64,000 nt of DNA. It comes from Clostridia bacterium. GTDB taxonomy: Bacteria > Bacillota > Clostridia > Oscillospirales > Acutalibacteraceae. The stretch covers positions 79,155-143,154 of the forward strand of contig JAFZIK010000046.1 of assembly GCA_017554405.1 (NCBI GenBank), given 5' to 3'. The first letter of the stretch is position 1, and every line of letters begins with the position of its first letter. Position numbers and translations under genes: made by a program. Below the pieces are notes generated by a model, which saw nothing but the letters and a program-made list of their open reading frames with translations, was not told where the DNA came from and did not search any database. Of this stretch, positions 1 through 8,272 are shown one piece after another.

Positions 1-1501
1 GGTGACAATAGGTTTCAAGATCGCTCTCGGTGCAGGTGTGACCCTCTTTGATCTCAACTATCGCCGCGGCGATCTCACCGAGGCGGTTATCCGGAAGCCC
101 GATGACCGCAACGTCCTTAACGTCGGGGTGGGAGGAGATAAAGTCTTCAATCTGGACCGGATAAATGTTTTCGCCGCCGGAGATTATAACGTCCTTTTTG
201 CGGTCAACAAGGTAAATAAAGCCCTCGTTGTCCTGCATAGCCATATCGCCGGTAAATAGCCAACCGTCCTTCAGTGTCTGCTCGGTCGCCTTCGGATCGT
301 TATAGTATTCGACCATAACGCCGTCGCCCTTAACGCAAAGCTCGCCAACGTCGCCCGGATTTACGGGCATTCCTTTTTCATCAACAATCTTTACCTGCCA
401 GCCGTATCCGGCGATACCGATAGCGCCGACCTTACGGGTGTTCTCAACTCCGAGGTGAACGCAGCCGGGACCGATCGATTCCGAAAGTCCGTAATTGGTG
501 TCATACTGCATATTGGGGAAGTATTTAAGCCAGCGTTTAACAAGACTTTGCGGAACGGGCTGTGCGCCGATGTGCATAAGGCGAAGCTGATCGAGCTTAT
601 AATCCTTAAGACTAATTGCTCCGTTATCAAGCGCTAAAAGGATATCCTGCGCCCATGGGACCAAAAGCCAAAGGATAGTGCATTGTTCATCCGATGCGGT
701 CTTAAGTATGTATTCAGGTTTTGTGCCTTTAAGAAGCACAGCCTTGCCGCCGGAAAGCAGCGAGCCGAACCAGTGCATTTTCGCGCCGGTGTGATAAAGC
801 GGGGGAATGCATAAAAACACGTCGTCTTTGGTCTGACCGTGATGATTCTGCTCGACCTTACATGAATGCATAAGCGCCTTGTGGCGGTGAAGTATCGCTT
901 TCGGGAATCCTGTTGTTCCGGAAGAAAAGTAAATCGCCGCAAAGTCATCATCGGTTATCTCTATTTCGGGTTTCGTAGAAGGCATATCCGCCGTCATATC
1001 CTTATAATCCTCCGCAAAGGAAGGGAAGGGGCCGTCGCCCGCGAATATCATATGGCATTTGCCGCTTATCGACTCGTAGATCTCTTCGATCCTTCCGATA
1101 AATTCCGGTCCGAAAATCAGAACGTTTACTTCGGATAACCTTGCGCAGTATTCGATCTCGCTTGCGGTAAACCGGAAATTAAAGGGCACTGCAAGGGCGC
1201 CGGTCTTAAGTATACCGAAATATATCGGTAGCCATTCTATGCAGTTCATAAGTAAAATGCCTACTTTATCGCCCTTTTTGATACCGCGCTTTATAAGGAG
1301 ATTTGCAAAACGGTTTGCCTTTTCGTCAAATACCTGCCAGGTTATCTCGCGGCGAAAATACGGCGAATCTGTAGGCTGAATAAGATCGTATTCCTTATAG
1401 GATAACTTTCTTGTTTCTTTCATTTCGGGATTGATTTCAACCAAACATACCATATCCGGCGTGTTTAAGGCATTTTGTTCAAGAAGTTTTGTAATAGGCA
1501 T
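1..1501 (-). CDS. AMP-dependent acyl-CoA synthetase (3' end beyond window)
   Basis: This is an adenylate-forming enzyme that activates a carboxylic acid to its acyl-CoA through an acyl-AMP intermediate. The minus-strand frame is open from the ATG at 1501 to the window edge, about 500 codons. Near residue 190 it carries the AMP-binding loop YFSSGTTGFPKAILH. Further on are GLSES, the GWLFTGDMA motif and DRKKDVIISGGENIYP near residue 440. Family members run about 510-550 residues, so only the end of the C-terminal domain, with its catalytic lysine, is missing. It lies 16 nt downstream of a sodium/solute symporter on the same strand, which suggests uptake and CoA activation of the same organic acid. 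The substrate cannot be read from the sequence. Confidence 0.9.
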   Translation of the reverse strand, partial: MPITKLLEQNALNTPDMVCLVEINPEMKETRKLSYKEYDLIQPTDSPYFRREITWQVFDEKANRFANLLIKRGIKKGDKVGILLMNCIEWLPIYFGILKTGALAVPFNFRFTASEIEYCARLSEVNVLIFGPEFIGRIEEIYESISGKCHMIFAGDGPFPSFAEDYKDMTADMPSTKPEIEITDDDFAAIYFSSGTTGFPKAILHRHKALMHSCKVEQNHHGQTKDDVFLCIPPLYHTGAKMHWFGSLLSGGKAVLLKGTKPEYILKTASDEQCTILWLLVPWAQDILLALDNGAISLKDYKLDQLRLMHIGAQPVPQSLVKRWLKYFPNMQYDTNYGLSESIGPGCVHLGVENTRKVGAIGIAGYGWQVKIVDEKGMPVNPGDVGELCVKGDGVMVEYYNDPKATEQTLKDGWLFTGDMAMQDNEGFIYLVDRKKDVIISGGENIYPVQIEDFISSHPDVKDVAVIGLPDNRLGEIAAAIVEIKEGHTCTESDLETYCH

Positions 1502-1517
1502 TTATAATTCCCCTAAC

Positions 1518-3113
1518 TTAGTTTTCTTCGTCAATTTTAAGCGCTTCGGTCGCCTTGACCGTTACGGTTTGCTTGTAACATGAGAATATTTCTTCAAGGC
1601 GTTCTTTTGATTGCCGCTTTGTAAATAAGCTTACTATCGGAACGATAACAATGCTTAAGATCATCGCTATGGAACCCGAATGTATCGAGGTTTTAAATAC
1701 GATATTATCAAGAAACGCAACGCCGAAGCTGTATTTTGTTAAACTGATTACCAGTTGGATCAGACTGATCGAAATACCGGTAATAAAACTGCAGCATACT
1801 GCCGCGCGTGTAATTCTTTTGCTGTAAAGTCCCCACAGGAACGGACCTATAAACGCGCCGGCAAGCGCACCCCAGGAAACACCCATAAGGTTTGCTATAA
1901 AGGTTACCGACGTTCCGCCCGCCGAATTTACCTGGAAAATCGCTATAAGCGCTGAGAGCAGAACAAAGAAAACGATAAGCAAGCGCATTACGAGCATTTT
2001 GCCCTTTTCGGTAAGCGCTTTTTTCTTTAGCGGAGCTATAAGATCGAGCGTTACTGTTGAACCGGAAGTAAGAACAAGTGAAGAAAGGGTGGACATTGAC
2101 GCCGAAAGAACGAGAACAAGAACAATACCTATAATGATAGGTCCTAAGTTTTCAAGCATTTTTGGCACCAGAGTATCATAGGAAACTACCTTGCCTTCAA
2201 TACCCGGCTTGCCTCCGACGTTTTCGGCAAACAGCCGAGAAAAGCCGCCGAGGAAATAACATCCGCCGGCAACAACAACGGCAAATATCGTTGAGATAAC
2301 CGTGCCTTTTTTGATAGAATCCTCATCCTTGATGGCATAGAATTTGCCGACCATCTGCGGCAGACCCCAAGTGCCGAGAGAAGTAAGTATCACAACGAAG
2401 GTAAGGAAAAGCAGATCCGGTCCGAAGAACGAGGTGTATTTCCAACCGGATTCGGTTGCAAGCTTTTCGATCGAAGCTGAAAATCCGCCGTTTTTGCCAA
2501 GCACCGCGGCTATAACCGCGATAATACCGCCGAGCATAAATATACCCTGGATAAAATCGTTCATCGCGGTAGCCATATATCCGCCAAGCAGAACGTAAAC
2601 GCAGGTCAGAACCGACATAATGATAATGCAAACGGTATAGTTTACGTTCGGAAAAGCCATATTGAAAAGGCGCGATAAGCCGTTATAAAGCGAAGCAGTA
2701 TAAGGAATTAGAAAGACAAAAACGATTATCGCGGAAAAAAGCTTTAACGCCTTTGAATCGTAGCGTGATTCAAAGAACTCCGGCATAGTTTTACTGCTTA
2801 AATGATGGGTCATGATCCTGGTGCGCCGCCCGAGAACTACCCAGGGCAAAAGCGAACCTATAAATGCGTTGCCAAGACCTATCCAGGTTGAAGAAATACC
2901 GAAATTCCAACCGAACTGACCGGCGTATCCAACAAATATAACAGCGGAAAAATAGGAGGTTCCGAATGCAAACGCTGTAAGCCACGGACCGGCGCCGCGG
3001 GAGCCCAATACAAATCCTTCAACACTCGCGGCTTTCTTACGGTAGTAAAAACCCACCGCGATCATAACCGCGAAAAAGGCTATCAAGCAAAGAATGTAAA
3101 TCAAAATATCCAT
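1518..3113 (-). CDS. Sodium:solute symporter (SSF/SSS family)
   Basis: This 531-residue polytopic membrane protein probably couples inward sodium movement to uptake of an organic solute. The N-terminus (YRKKAASVEGFVLGSRGAGP, then WLTAFAFGTSYFSA) is typical of the PutP/PanF-like SSF family. About 12-13 hydrophobic segments follow, ending in a charged cytoplasmic tail. The ATG at 3113 is preceded by AAAGGAAA. It starts an apparent two-gene operon with the acyl-CoA synthetase and is divergent from the amidohydrolase, with a shared control region of only 70 bp. Substrate unknown; a carboxylate is likely from the neighbour. Confidence 0.85.
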   Translation of the reverse strand: MDILIYILCLIAFFAVMIAVGFYYRKKAASVEGFVLGSRGAGPWLTAFAFGTSYFSAVIFVGYAGQFGWNFGISSTWIGLGNAFIGSLLPWVVLGRRTRIMTHHLSSKTMPEFFESRYDSKALKLFSAIIVFVFLIPYTASLYNGLSRLFNMAFPNVNYTVCIIIMSVLTCVYVLLGGYMATAMNDFIQGIFMLGGIIAVIAAVLGKNGGFSASIEKLATESGWKYTSFFGPDLLFLTFVVILTSLGTWGLPQMVGKFYAIKDEDSIKKGTVISTIFAVVVAGGCYFLGGFSRLFAENVGGKPGIEGKVVSYDTLVPKMLENLGPIIIGIVLVLVLSASMSTLSSLVLTSGSTVTLDLIAPLKKKALTEKGKMLVMRLLIVFFVLLSALIAIFQVNSAGGTSVTFIANLMGVSWGALAGAFIGPFLWGLYSKRITRAAVCCSFITGISISLIQLVISLTKYSFGVAFLDNIVFKTSIHSGSIAMILSIVIVPIVSLFTKRQSKERLEEIFSCYKQTVTVKATEALKIDEEN

Positions 3114-3183
3114 ATTGATTTTTTCCTTTCTTTATAGTAGATTATTAATTGGATTGTAACATGTTTAACAGAGGAGTTATAAA

Positions 3184-3987
3184 ATGATAATAGATGCTCA
3201 CACTCACGTTTTTCCCGAACGTATAGCCGAAAACGCCATAAGAACGCTTGAAACAATAGGGAAGGAAAAGGCGGTGATCGGCGGCACGGCAAACGATCTT
3301 ATAAACGCCATGGACCTGTCCGGCGTGGATAAATCGGTAATACTCCCGGTAGTTACAAAGCCGCAACAGTTTGAAAGCATTTTTAACTTTGCAAAGGAAC
3401 TTGCCGCAAAAAAAAGATTTATCGTATTTGCGGGGATCCACCCACTTTGTGAAAATATTAACAAACTTCTTGATCTGATAGCGGAAAACGGTTTTAAGGG
3501 AGTAAAACTGCACCCGGATTACCAGCAAACCGATATTACCGACGAGGGATACATAAGGATACTTGAGGGTTGCCGCAAGCGCGGGCTGATAGCGGTAATT
3601 CATGCCGGCGTTGATCCCGCATATCCAGATCACGTGCACTGTCCGCCCGAAGCATCGGCTCAAGTGGTGCGCGAGCTTACAATTAGTGAACCGTTTATCG
3701 TATTAGCGCATTTAGGCGGAACGAAGCAGATAGACGAGGTCGAATCTCATTTGATAGGATTACCGGTCTACATGGATACATCCTTTGTGCTTGATTCTAT
3801 CGAACGAGAAAGAGTGTGCGATTTAATAGAATCACACGGATATGAAAGAATACTGTTTGCAACCGACAGTCCCTGGAGAAATGCAAAACAATACGTAAGC
3901 ATTATAAAATCATTACCGCTAAGCAAAACGGAACAAGATGCGATCCTCGGGAACAACTGCGTAAAACTATTAAAAGGAAATATATAA
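3184..3987 (+). CDS. Amidohydrolase family metal-dependent hydrolase (TIM barrel)
   Basis: A 267-residue protein of the amidohydrolase-2 / metal-dependent hydrolase type. It opens with MIIDAHTHVFPE, whose HxH pair are metal ligands. Later come GVKLHPDYQ near residue 110, IHAGVDP near 140, LAHLGG near 178 and FATDSPWRN near 238, whose Asp is the usual final metal ligand. The start follows AGAGGAG with good spacing. It is divergent from the symporter/acyl-CoA synthetase pair and may act on a related compound, but hydrolase versus decarboxylase activity and the substrate are not determinable here. Confidence 0.8.
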   Translation: MIIDAHTHVFPERIAENAIRTLETIGKEKAVIGGTANDLINAMDLSGVDKSVILPVVTKPQQFESIFNFAKELAAKKRFIVFAGIHPLCENINKLLDLIAENGFKGVKLHPDYQQTDITDEGYIRILEGCRKRGLIAVIHAGVDPAYPDHVHCPPEASAQVVRELTISEPFIVLAHLGGTKQIDEVESHLIGLPVYMDTSFVLDSIERERVCDLIESHGYERILFATDSPWRNAKQYVSIIKSLPLSKTEQDAILGNNCVKLLKGNI

Positions 3988-4088
3988 GTAAATAATATTC
4001 TATTATTAACACCGTATACCGCAAATGTCAATAAAAAATCGTATAAAACCCAAGGTTTTAAGGACTTTGGGCTTTAACCAGTCCCCTC

Positions 4089-4118
4089 AATTATACAAAA
4101 CATTGATTTTGTATAATT
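4089..4118. repeat. Perfect 12-bp inverted repeat, intergenic hairpin
   Basis: AATTATACAAAA, a 6-nt loop, then TTTTGTATAATT. It lies 100 nt after the amidohydrolase stop and 100 nt before the recombinase terminator. It may end the plus-strand transcript, although the T-rich tract lies mostly inside the stem. The rest of 3988-4217 shows no coding signal. Confidence 0.55.
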
Positions 4119-4180
4119 GGATATGATTTTTTGGGGGTCGTTTATCAAAAGTTGCCGTTATCATCCCCCGGGGTCAAAAT

Positions 4181-4224
4181 AAAAAAAATAGAACCGATAC
4201 GATAATCACGAACGGTTCTATTTT
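4181..4224 (-). terminator. Rho-independent terminator of the Xer-like gene
   Basis: AAAATAGAACCG (4185-4196) pairs with CGGTTCTATTTT (4213-4224), and the minus strand continues into eight T residues. The stem includes the recombinase stop codon (TAG, 4220-4218), so termination begins inside the coding end. Confidence 0.85.
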
Positions 4225-5105
4225 GCAAGCGGATGATATTTTGAATAAGACTGAACGTATTTGCTTTTAACGAATTGGGCGTAAACCTGGGTCGAGGATA
4301 TATCTACGTGGCCGAGCATATCCTTTATATCGCTTAATTGCGCGCCGTTTTCAAGCAGATGCGCCGCAAATGAATGACGAAGCGTTTGAGGAGTTATCTC
4401 CTTGTTGATACCTGCTTTTTTTGAATAATACTTGATTATCTTCCAAAAGCCCTGACGCGACATCGGCTTGCCGTTATAGTTGGTAAAGAGCTTTTTTTCA
4501 CTCTCATCCCCTACTAAGACCGGCCGTGCGATATTTATGTATTCTGAAATATGCTTTACCGCCGTTTGATAGATCGGCACGATACGTTCATGGTGTGCCG
4601 ACTTGATATGAACGATACCTATTTGCAGGTTGATATCGTTTAACTCGAGATCAACAAGTTCAGAAACCTTTATACCGGTGGCATAGAGCATTTCAAGCAT
4701 CGCTTTATCGCGCATACTCTTGTAATCCCTGCCGTCCGGCTGGGCAAGCAGAGTTAACACCTCTGCGGATGAAAGTATCTCCGGCATTTTCTTCTCGTTG
4801 CGCGGATTCCTGATGTTCAGAGCATAGTTGACGTCGATGATTTTCTTGGAATACAGGAAGGCGTAATAACAGCGTATAGAAGCGATGATACGCGTCTTTG
4901 TAGAAGCTGATTTCCCTATTGATTTAACATATTCGAGATAATCGTAAATATTCTTATCATCAAGTTTTTTGGCGCTCGATAAGCCGGCTTGGGCGCAGAA
5001 GTTCAAAAACTGTTCGGCATCGCGGATATATGCGTCGAAAGTATTATCCGAACATCTTTTGACGTCTTTCAGATATAACTTGTAATCGTCAATATAAGTT
5101 TTCAA
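4218..5105 (-). CDS. XerC/D-like tyrosine recombinase with altered active site
   Basis: A 295-residue protein with an N-terminal SAM-like core-binding domain (about 1-95) and a C-terminal tyrosine recombinase domain. Arg243 (TLRHSFAAHL), His266 (MLGH) and nucleophile Tyr275 (STQVYAQF) are in place. The first catalytic Arg is Lys146 (LYATGIKVSELV), and the usual His of the HxxR motif is Gln240 (TPQTLRH). The beta-hairpin Lys is ambiguous (IKSAHHER, Lys168). Its start overlaps the spoIIM stop by four bases, so the pair is translationally coupled; spoIIM and a xerD/ripX gene are also near each other in Bacillus. It could be an active variant, a structural paralogue or a regulator. Confidence 0.85.
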   Translation of the reverse strand: MKTYIDDYKLYLKDVKRCSDNTFDAYIRDAEQFLNFCAQAGLSSAKKLDDKNIYDYLEYVKSIGKSASTKTRIIASIRCYYAFLYSKKIIDVNYALNIRNPRNEKKMPEILSSAEVLTLLAQPDGRDYKSMRDKAMLEMLYATGIKVSELVDLELNDINLQIGIVHIKSAHHERIVPIYQTAVKHISEYINIARPVLVGDESEKKLFTNYNGKPMSRQGFWKIIKYYSKKAGINKEITPQTLRHSFAAHLLENGAQLSDIKDMLGHVDISSTQVYAQFVKSKYVQSYSKYHPLAK

Positions 5106-5755
5106 ACGTAAGCACCCCCTAACAACTGAAAATCAAACAGTTTCAAAAAAGAAACCGAAACCGCCGAATCGATCAGCGAAACAATTATTAAAACAACAAA
5201 GAATATCAAAAATCTACCGCAATAAGACTTAAACTCAGCAGATACATTGACCGGTCTGCTTTTCGGAAATGTAAGTTTAAGCAGAATAAGCGAAAAGGAA
5301 AAGGACTCCTTTGCGGCAAAGAACATACAAACTGAAAACACGAGTGACGCGGGTATGAGAACGATCGCGTTGAACGCCACGCCTTTTATTGAAAACACCG
5401 AATAGATAAACGAAACGATGCTGCCGAAATAAAGCCCCGCGGCGCAGCAAATTATCGGTGATAAAACAACGCCTATTACCGATGCTCCGAATATAAAAAA
5501 AGCAAGGCATACGGCGAAGTAACGGAAAAATACCCTAATAAGTAACGGGAAAAAACCAACGCCCTGCCTGTCCTTAATATAAAACGCCGCCAGCTTTGAA
5601 GCAAAACTTAAGGCATTACCGCTGTTTATAACAAGTGCACTGCTTATAAAAATACCGATAATAAAAGCAAGACACATAAATAAATAGAGACGGTTTTTGC
5701 GCAAAAATACAAAGGAATTAAACTTTTTTAAACTAACAACACCGCCGGGTTTCAT
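5102..5755 (-). CDS. spoIIM: Stage II sporulation protein M
   Basis: SpoIIM acts with SpoIID and SpoIIP in peptidoglycan remodelling during engulfment of the forespore. The 217-residue sequence has a basic N-terminus (LRKNRLYLFM), then five or so hydrophobic segments. These include the FFRYFAVCLAFFIFGASVIG block and the small-residue-rich PIICCAAGLYFGSIVSF segment that characterise the family. The start at 5755 follows AGGGAGTAG. It heads the two-gene unit with the Xer-like recombinase. An extended -10 (TG-T-TATAAT, 5806-5801 on the minus strand) lies inside a regulatory-looking region. Confidence 0.85.
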   Translation of the reverse strand: MKPGGVVSLKKFNSFVFLRKNRLYLFMCLAFIIGIFISSALVINSGNALSFASKLAAFYIKDRQGVGFFPLLIRVFFRYFAVCLAFFIFGASVIGVVLSPIICCAAGLYFGSIVSFIYSVFSIKGVAFNAIVLIPASLVFSVCMFFAAKESFSFSLILLKLTFPKSRPVNVSAEFKSYCGRFLIFFVVLIIVSLIDSAVSVSFLKLFDFQLLGGAYV

Positions 5756-5800
5756 AACATCTACTCCCTTCCCTCAAATTATATGCGGGAAAGGGACAAG

Positions 5801-5849
5801 ATTATAACACAACATTTAGTAAAAACTATTGATCTTTTACTATATGTTG
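5801..5849 (-). promoter_or_regulatory. spoIIM promoter with upstream 15-bp inverted repeat
   Basis: Minus-strand TGTTATAAT (-10 at 5806-5801) is abutted by an inverted repeat. CAACATTTAGTAAAA (5810-5824) pairs with TTTTACTATATGTTG (5835-5849), 14 of 15 matches around a 10-nt centre. The repeat covers the -35 region, so it fits an operator. The rest of the 367-bp gap up to 6122 is AT-rich, apart from the fabG-like promoter, and shows no ORF. Confidence 0.5.
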
Positions 5850-6057
5850 AAATAACTCGGATTTTATGTTAACCTAAAAACAGGGCAGAAAAAACGCTGG
5901 CGCACACTCGAGAACGCCACAATTTACTTATACTACAAAAAACTTCCAAAGTCAATAGGAAGTTTTCAAGTTTTAAGATTTATGTAAACTTATTATGTAA
6001 ACCACACAATATGTTGAAGCTTTTGCCGACAAAAACACTACTTTTTGTAAAAACCAC

Positions 6058-6086
6058 TTTAAAAAATATTTCTGTTGTGGTATACT
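6058..6086 (+). promoter_or_regulatory. Predicted promoter of the SDR reductase gene
   Basis: A -10 TATACT (6081-6086) lies 17 bp after a weak TTTAAA. The coding start is 37 nt downstream, with an AGGTG Shine-Dalgarno. Confidence 0.45.
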
Positions 6087-6122
6087 GTTTAAAACAGAAA
6101 AATCAAAAGCCGAGGTGTTCAT

Positions 6123-6857
6123 ATGAGTAAGACCATAATTGTGACCGGTGCATCAAAAGGCATCGGCGCCGCCATAGCGATCCTGTTTGCCGGAAAAGGC
6201 TATAATGTCGTTCTTAATTTCAACCGTTCTTACCAGTCGGTAAAGCTCCTTTCCTCTTCCCTGTCCGGTCAGGGATTCAGCGTTTTCCCGTTTAAAGCCG
6301 ACGTTTCAAACAAGCTTGAAACAGATTTGATGATAAAGGAAACCGTTCAAAAATTCGGCTCGGTCGATATCCTTATAAATAACGCCGGCATCTCGCTTTC
6401 AGCCCCGATCAATGATATGGATATCCACGATTCCGACCGCATATTCGACGTAAACCTGAAGGGTGTTTATAACTGCTGTAAATCGGTTGCCGATACGATG
6501 ATTCATCAAAAATCCGGCAGGATAATAAATATAACCTCTATGTGGGGTCAGGTCGGCGCCTCTTGCGAGGTGGCATATTCTGCTTCAAAGGCAGGCGTTA
6601 TCGGGCTTACAAAAGCCCTTGCAAAGGAGCTTGCTCCAAGCGGCATAACCGTCAATGCCATAGCGCCCGGCTTAATCGATACATCTATGAACTCCAATCT
6701 TACCGTTGAGGAAATTAAAGATTTTGTAAGCGACGTTCCGCTCGGCTGTATCGGCACCGTAGACGATATAGCGGCGGCGGCGTTCTTCCTTGCTTCGGAT
6801 GACGCCGGTTACATAACCGGTCAGGTTTTGGGAGTTAACGGCGGTTACGTTGTATAG
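6123..6857 (+). CDS. Short-chain dehydrogenase, probable EF-P 5-aminopentanone reductase (YmfI-like)
   Basis: A 244-residue NADPH-dependent SDR. It has the cofactor loop TGASKGIG (9-16), NNAG near 86, the catalytic Ser in SMWGQVGASCEV and the YSASK Tyr/Lys pair. The general fold is that of FabG. The block SMWGQVGASCEVAYS resembles B. subtilis YmfI, which reduces 5-aminopentanone on elongation factor P, more than it resembles fatty-acid FabG. No other fatty acid genes and no efp are nearby, so the specific role is inferred from motif memory. It stands alone between its own promoter and a bidirectional terminator. Confidence 0.75.
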   Translation: MSKTIIVTGASKGIGAAIAILFAGKGYNVVLNFNRSYQSVKLLSSSLSGQGFSVFPFKADVSNKLETDLMIKETVQKFGSVDILINNAGISLSAPINDMDIHDSDRIFDVNLKGVYNCCKSVADTMIHQKSGRIINITSMWGQVGASCEVAYSASKAGVIGLTKALAKELAPSGITVNAIAPGLIDTSMNSNLTVEEIKDFVSDVPLGCIGTVDDIAAAAFFLASDDAGYITGQVLGVNGGYVV

Positions 6858-6872
6858 CATATAACGTAAACA

Positions 6873-6908
6873 CACAGAGCGGATCGCACAAAGACGATCC
6901 GCTCTGTG
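6873..6908. terminator. Bidirectional terminator between SDR gene and spoVAC
   Basis: A perfect 14-bp stem: CACAGAGCGGATCG and CGATCCGCTCTGTG around an 8-nt loop. It lies between two converging genes, 15 nt after one stop and 2 nt after the other. Confidence 0.8.
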
Positions 6909-6910
6909 AT

Positions 6911-7351
6911 TTATAAAGTAAAAGCCCAATATACAGCACCGTAAATGACGCTTGCCGCTGTTCCGTAAGCGATCACCGGACCGGCTATTTTAAATAAATT
7001 TGCCCCTACTCCTAATATATACCCTTCGTTTTTAAACTCTATTGCCGGCGCCGCAACGGCGTTTGCAAAACCGGTTATCGGCACCAGCGTTCCGGCTCCC
7101 GCGACCCGGGCAATTTTATCAAATACGCCTATACCGGTAAGCACCGCCGCGATAATTATGAGCGTTGTGGGAACAAGCATTTTTATGACGTCTTCTCCGA
7201 TTCCCAAATACCCGTAAAGCAAAAATAGCATCTCGCCGAACATACATATGCTCCCGCCTATAATAAAGGCGTTAATAAAGTCTTTAAGCTTCGGCGACCC
7301 CGGCGCAAACGCCTTAACGTAGTTATTGTAAATATTGTTATCGGGTAACAA
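6911..7351 (-). CDS. spoVAC: Stage V sporulation protein AC
   Basis: SpoVAC is a membrane subunit of the SpoVA channel, which moves dipicolinic acid into the forespore and out at germination. The 146-residue protein has the family pattern: KLKDFINAFIIGGSICMFGE, the GVFDKIARVAGAGTLVPITG block and GFANAVAAPAIEFKNEGY. The length matches SpoVAC (about 150) rather than SpoVAE (about 116). The only good start is TTG at 7351, preceded by AAGGAAG at 7-8 nt. That Shine-Dalgarno lies in the 3' arm of a hairpin. spoVAD and spoVAE are not adjacent, which is unusual for this locus. Confidence 0.85.
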   Translation of the reverse strand: MLPDNNIYNNYVKAFAPGSPKLKDFINAFIIGGSICMFGEMLFLLYGYLGIGEDVIKMLVPTTLIIIAAVLTGIGVFDKIARVAGAGTLVPITGFANAVAAPAIEFKNEGYILGVGANLFKIAGPVIAYGTAASVIYGAVYWAFTL

Positions 7352-7377
7352 AAAAACACTTCCTTTTACGGAAGTAT
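7352..7377 (-). promoter_or_regulatory. Stem-loop with U-tract that contains the spoVAC Shine-Dalgarno
   Basis: Read on the minus strand: ACTTCC, 6-nt loop, GGAAGT, then a run of T residues leading into the TTG start. It lies between the upstream gene's stop (7398) and spoVAC. It resembles a terminator, but its 3' arm is the ribosome-binding site, so it could both end upstream transcripts and limit spoVAC translation. Confidence 0.6.
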
Positions 7378-7397
7378 TTTTTCGCGCTTAACAAAAA

Positions 7398-8234
7398 TTA
7401 TTCATTGTTGTTTTCGGAAAGTATGATAAAGGTCCCGCAAAACTCGCATTTTTCCTGTGAGGGCATAAGATTTGCTCCGCAACAGGGGCACTTAAGAGGC
7501 GTAACTGAAACAGAATTTCTTGTCTTGTTTTTGCCTGTATTCTTCTCTTTGCTCTTTTTCCCGGGGTCGTTATCGTCTTTATTCTGTTCACCCGATTCGG
7601 AAAACTGCGGCTTATATTCTTTTTCGGCTATTTTCTTATATGTCTTTAACTTGTTAACGCGATCGTTAAAAAAGATATAAACGAGCACGCCAAACATTAT
7701 AAACACGGCAATCATCGGCAATGCGTGGCGCCAGTAAAAGAACTTGTGCAAGCCGAAATAACCGGGATCGTAATCGGTTATACGCTCGTTTGAAAGGGGT
7801 ATACCGTCGATCTTCGATATCATCGCAAACTGAACGAACAGTATCGGGATAACTATAATGTTCACGGCAAGCATTGCGACCTTGATAAAGGCGGCGGAAT
7901 GCTTAAAACCTTCGGCAAAATGAGAGATTATCGAAACCGCAAGATACACAAAAGGCGTAAGCATCATAATAAGATAGACCGTGAACATCGTAATAAAATA
8001 CGCATCCCATTTATAGGGGTTATCAGGCAGATTTCCACCGTCTCTTATCCCCAACAGATATCCTATCACGTAAAAGGTCACCATCGCGGCCATAAACAGC
8101 CATATTACAAAAGCAAACGCAAGCGTAATATTATACGATTTATCACCCGGGCGCGTATAGTTTATACCGCGTTTGTATTCATATTTATCGATCTTCGCCA
8201 TATCTTCGGCGCTTATCTTTGAGAATACTGTCAT
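7398..8234 (-). CDS. Four-TM membrane protein with C-terminal zinc ribbon
   Basis: Not recognised as a named family. The start chosen is ATG at 8234 (TVFSKISAED), with GGTGATG just upstream; this gives 278 residues. A charged N-terminal segment (KIDKYEYKRGINYTRPGDKS) is followed by four hydrophobic segments. Next comes a polar linker rich in Lys, Asp and Asn, then CPCCGANLMPSQEKCEFCGT near the end, two CxxC pairs typical of a zinc ribbon. The layout resembles integral membrane proteins with cytoplasmic zinc-ribbon tails found in many Firmicutes. It is divergent from trmL; their promoters share about 80 bp. Function unknown. Confidence 0.7.
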   Translation of the reverse strand: MTVFSKISAEDMAKIDKYEYKRGINYTRPGDKSYNITLAFAFVIWLFMAAMVTFYVIGYLLGIRDGGNLPDNPYKWDAYFITMFTVYLIMMLTPFVYLAVSIISHFAEGFKHSAAFIKVAMLAVNIIVIPILFVQFAMISKIDGIPLSNERITDYDPGYFGLHKFFYWRHALPMIAVFIMFGVLVYIFFNDRVNKLKTYKKIAEKEYKPQFSESGEQNKDDNDPGKKSKEKNTGKNKTRNSVSVTPLKCPCCGANLMPSQEKCEFCGTFIILSENNNE

Positions 8235-8272
8235 AACATCACCAAGCGCTATTATAAACCAAATACTCAAAC

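Noticed and set aside
6123-6857. Assignment as fatty-acid FabG
   Set aside because: No fab genes nearby, and the SMWGQVGASCEV block fits the YmfI-type reductase better; FabG remains possible.
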